A stretch of DNA of 5,434 nt from Deinococcus rhizophilus (GTDB lineage Bacteria; Deinococcota; Deinococci; Deinococcales; Deinococcaceae). The DNA lies in the NCBI RefSeq assembly GCF_030271215.1, contig NZ_JASNGB010000188.1, positions 374-5,807 of the forward strand, in the 5' to 3' direction. The number at the start of each line of letters is the position of its first letter. The first letter of the stretch is position 1. The notes below the pieces were generated by a model that saw nothing but the letters and a program-made list of their open reading frames with translations, was not told where the DNA came from and searched no databases. Made by a program: the position numbers and the translations under genes. Shown in pieces: positions 4,987-5,434 of this stretch.

Positions 4987-5397
4987 ATGCTCGTGGCGAA
5001 CCCCCTGGCCCGGCGCCAACTGCGGGTGGGCGCGGACCGGGAGCCGCCCACACTGCCAGCCAACCTCCGGGAGCCCCTCGGCTCACCTGTCGTGCGACGC
5101 GGCGATGGGTGCTTCGTCCTGCCCGCCATCACGCCGAATCACACTGCGTTCCAGATTGGACCCTCCTGGGACGAGACGGCCATCGAGTGTCTGGTCAACC
5201 ATGTCCACCTTGACGTTCAGCCCGGGGACCGCCCCTTCCCGGACCTCCGGATGGGCCTTGCAGCCGCGGAATTCCTGCTTCGCCATCTCCAGCACCTGTT
5301 CCCCTCCGAGCCGTTCCGGGTGCTGGTCAGCGCCGACGAGGATGGCATGACCCTGCGCTTCCATCGGCGGCGAGCGGGCCAACAGTGGCTTGACTGA
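4987..5397 (+). CDS. Uncharacterised 136-residue soluble protein
   Basis: From ATG 4987 the product begins MLVANPLARRQLRVG. It has no signal peptide or membrane segment. A basic, proline-rich N-terminal third precedes a compact part. In that part a strand FVLPAI leads to FQIGPSWDETAIECLVNHVH, then a helix around MGLAAAEFLLRHLQHLF, then paired strands FRVLVSADEDG and MTLRFHRRRAGQQWLD. The ending 'RFH+.R.GQ.WL' reminds me of small proteins found among immunity-like or uncharacterised families, but this is recollection of a pattern, not an identification. The start at 4987 is chosen because GTG 4975 overlaps the -10 element and no ribosome site supports either. GTG 4993 is a further option. The gene stands 86 bp after the membrane trio and probably has its own promoter. 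Confidence 0.7.
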   Translation: MLVANPLARRQLRVGADREPPTLPANLREPLGSPVVRRGDGCFVLPAITPNHTAFQIGPSWDETAIECLVNHVHLDVQPGDRPFPDLRMGLAAAEFLLRHLQHLFPSEPFRVLVSADEDGMTLRFHRRRAGQQWLD

Positions 5398-5434
5398 CAT
5401 CTTTCAGTTTTAGAAAAGCACGTCCAGCACGGCT

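Noticed and set aside
4982..5350. Plus-strand frame starting at GTG 4982, also well placed behind TACAGT
   Set aside because: The translation is rich in Ser, Pro, Arg, Cys and Trp, typical of a shadow frame. The frame from 4987 gives a folded-looking protein.
5401..5418. CTTTC...GAAAAG near the window end as a terminator
   Set aside because: Only four pairs form cleanly, with a large AT loop and no U-run, so it is not a credible terminator.

Overview
The window is GC-rich, densely coding DNA whose reading frames strongly prefer G/C in third codon positions. Base composition, frequent GTG starts and TANNNT hexamers placed just before start codons (a leaderless-type promoter layout) suggest a Deinococcus-like bacterium. 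This is an inference; no rRNA, tRNA or diagnostic marker gene is present. No mobile element, CRISPR array or tRNA was seen.

Layout. (1) Positions 1-118 hold the last 38 codons of a plus-strand gene that reads like the C-terminus of a TlpA/ResA-type thioredoxin-fold protein. (2) Positions 167-1816, plus strand, encode a complete 549-residue CoA-disulfide reductase-type flavoenzyme fused to a rhodanese domain. Its only two cysteines are the two predicted catalytic ones. (3) A short convergent gap (1817-1879) with a small hairpin separates it from two minus-strand genes. These are a PPP-type metallophosphoesterase (about 2335-3162) and, 17 bp downstream, an unrecognised 145-residue protein (1880-2317). 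(4) A divergent gap (3163-3309) leads to a plus-strand run of three tightly overlapping genes for unrecognised membrane proteins: a 4-TM protein (3310-3696), a 5-TM protein with a large C-terminal, probably extracytoplasmic domain (3690-4700), and a 2-TM miniprotein (4697-4900). (5) A separate 136-residue soluble protein of unknown function (4987-5397) follows an 86-bp gap. The last 37 bases hold nothing I can call.

How the parts may work together. The first two genes form a thiol, persulfide and CoA redox pair. The phosphoesterase and its small partner form a second unit. The three membrane genes overlap by 7 and 4 bp, so they are probably translationally coupled and may form one membrane complex. 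That trio is the best candidate here for an undescribed system, but nothing in the sequence reveals its function. Start sites of the phosphoesterase, the 4-TM protein and the last gene are uncertain and alternatives are given.
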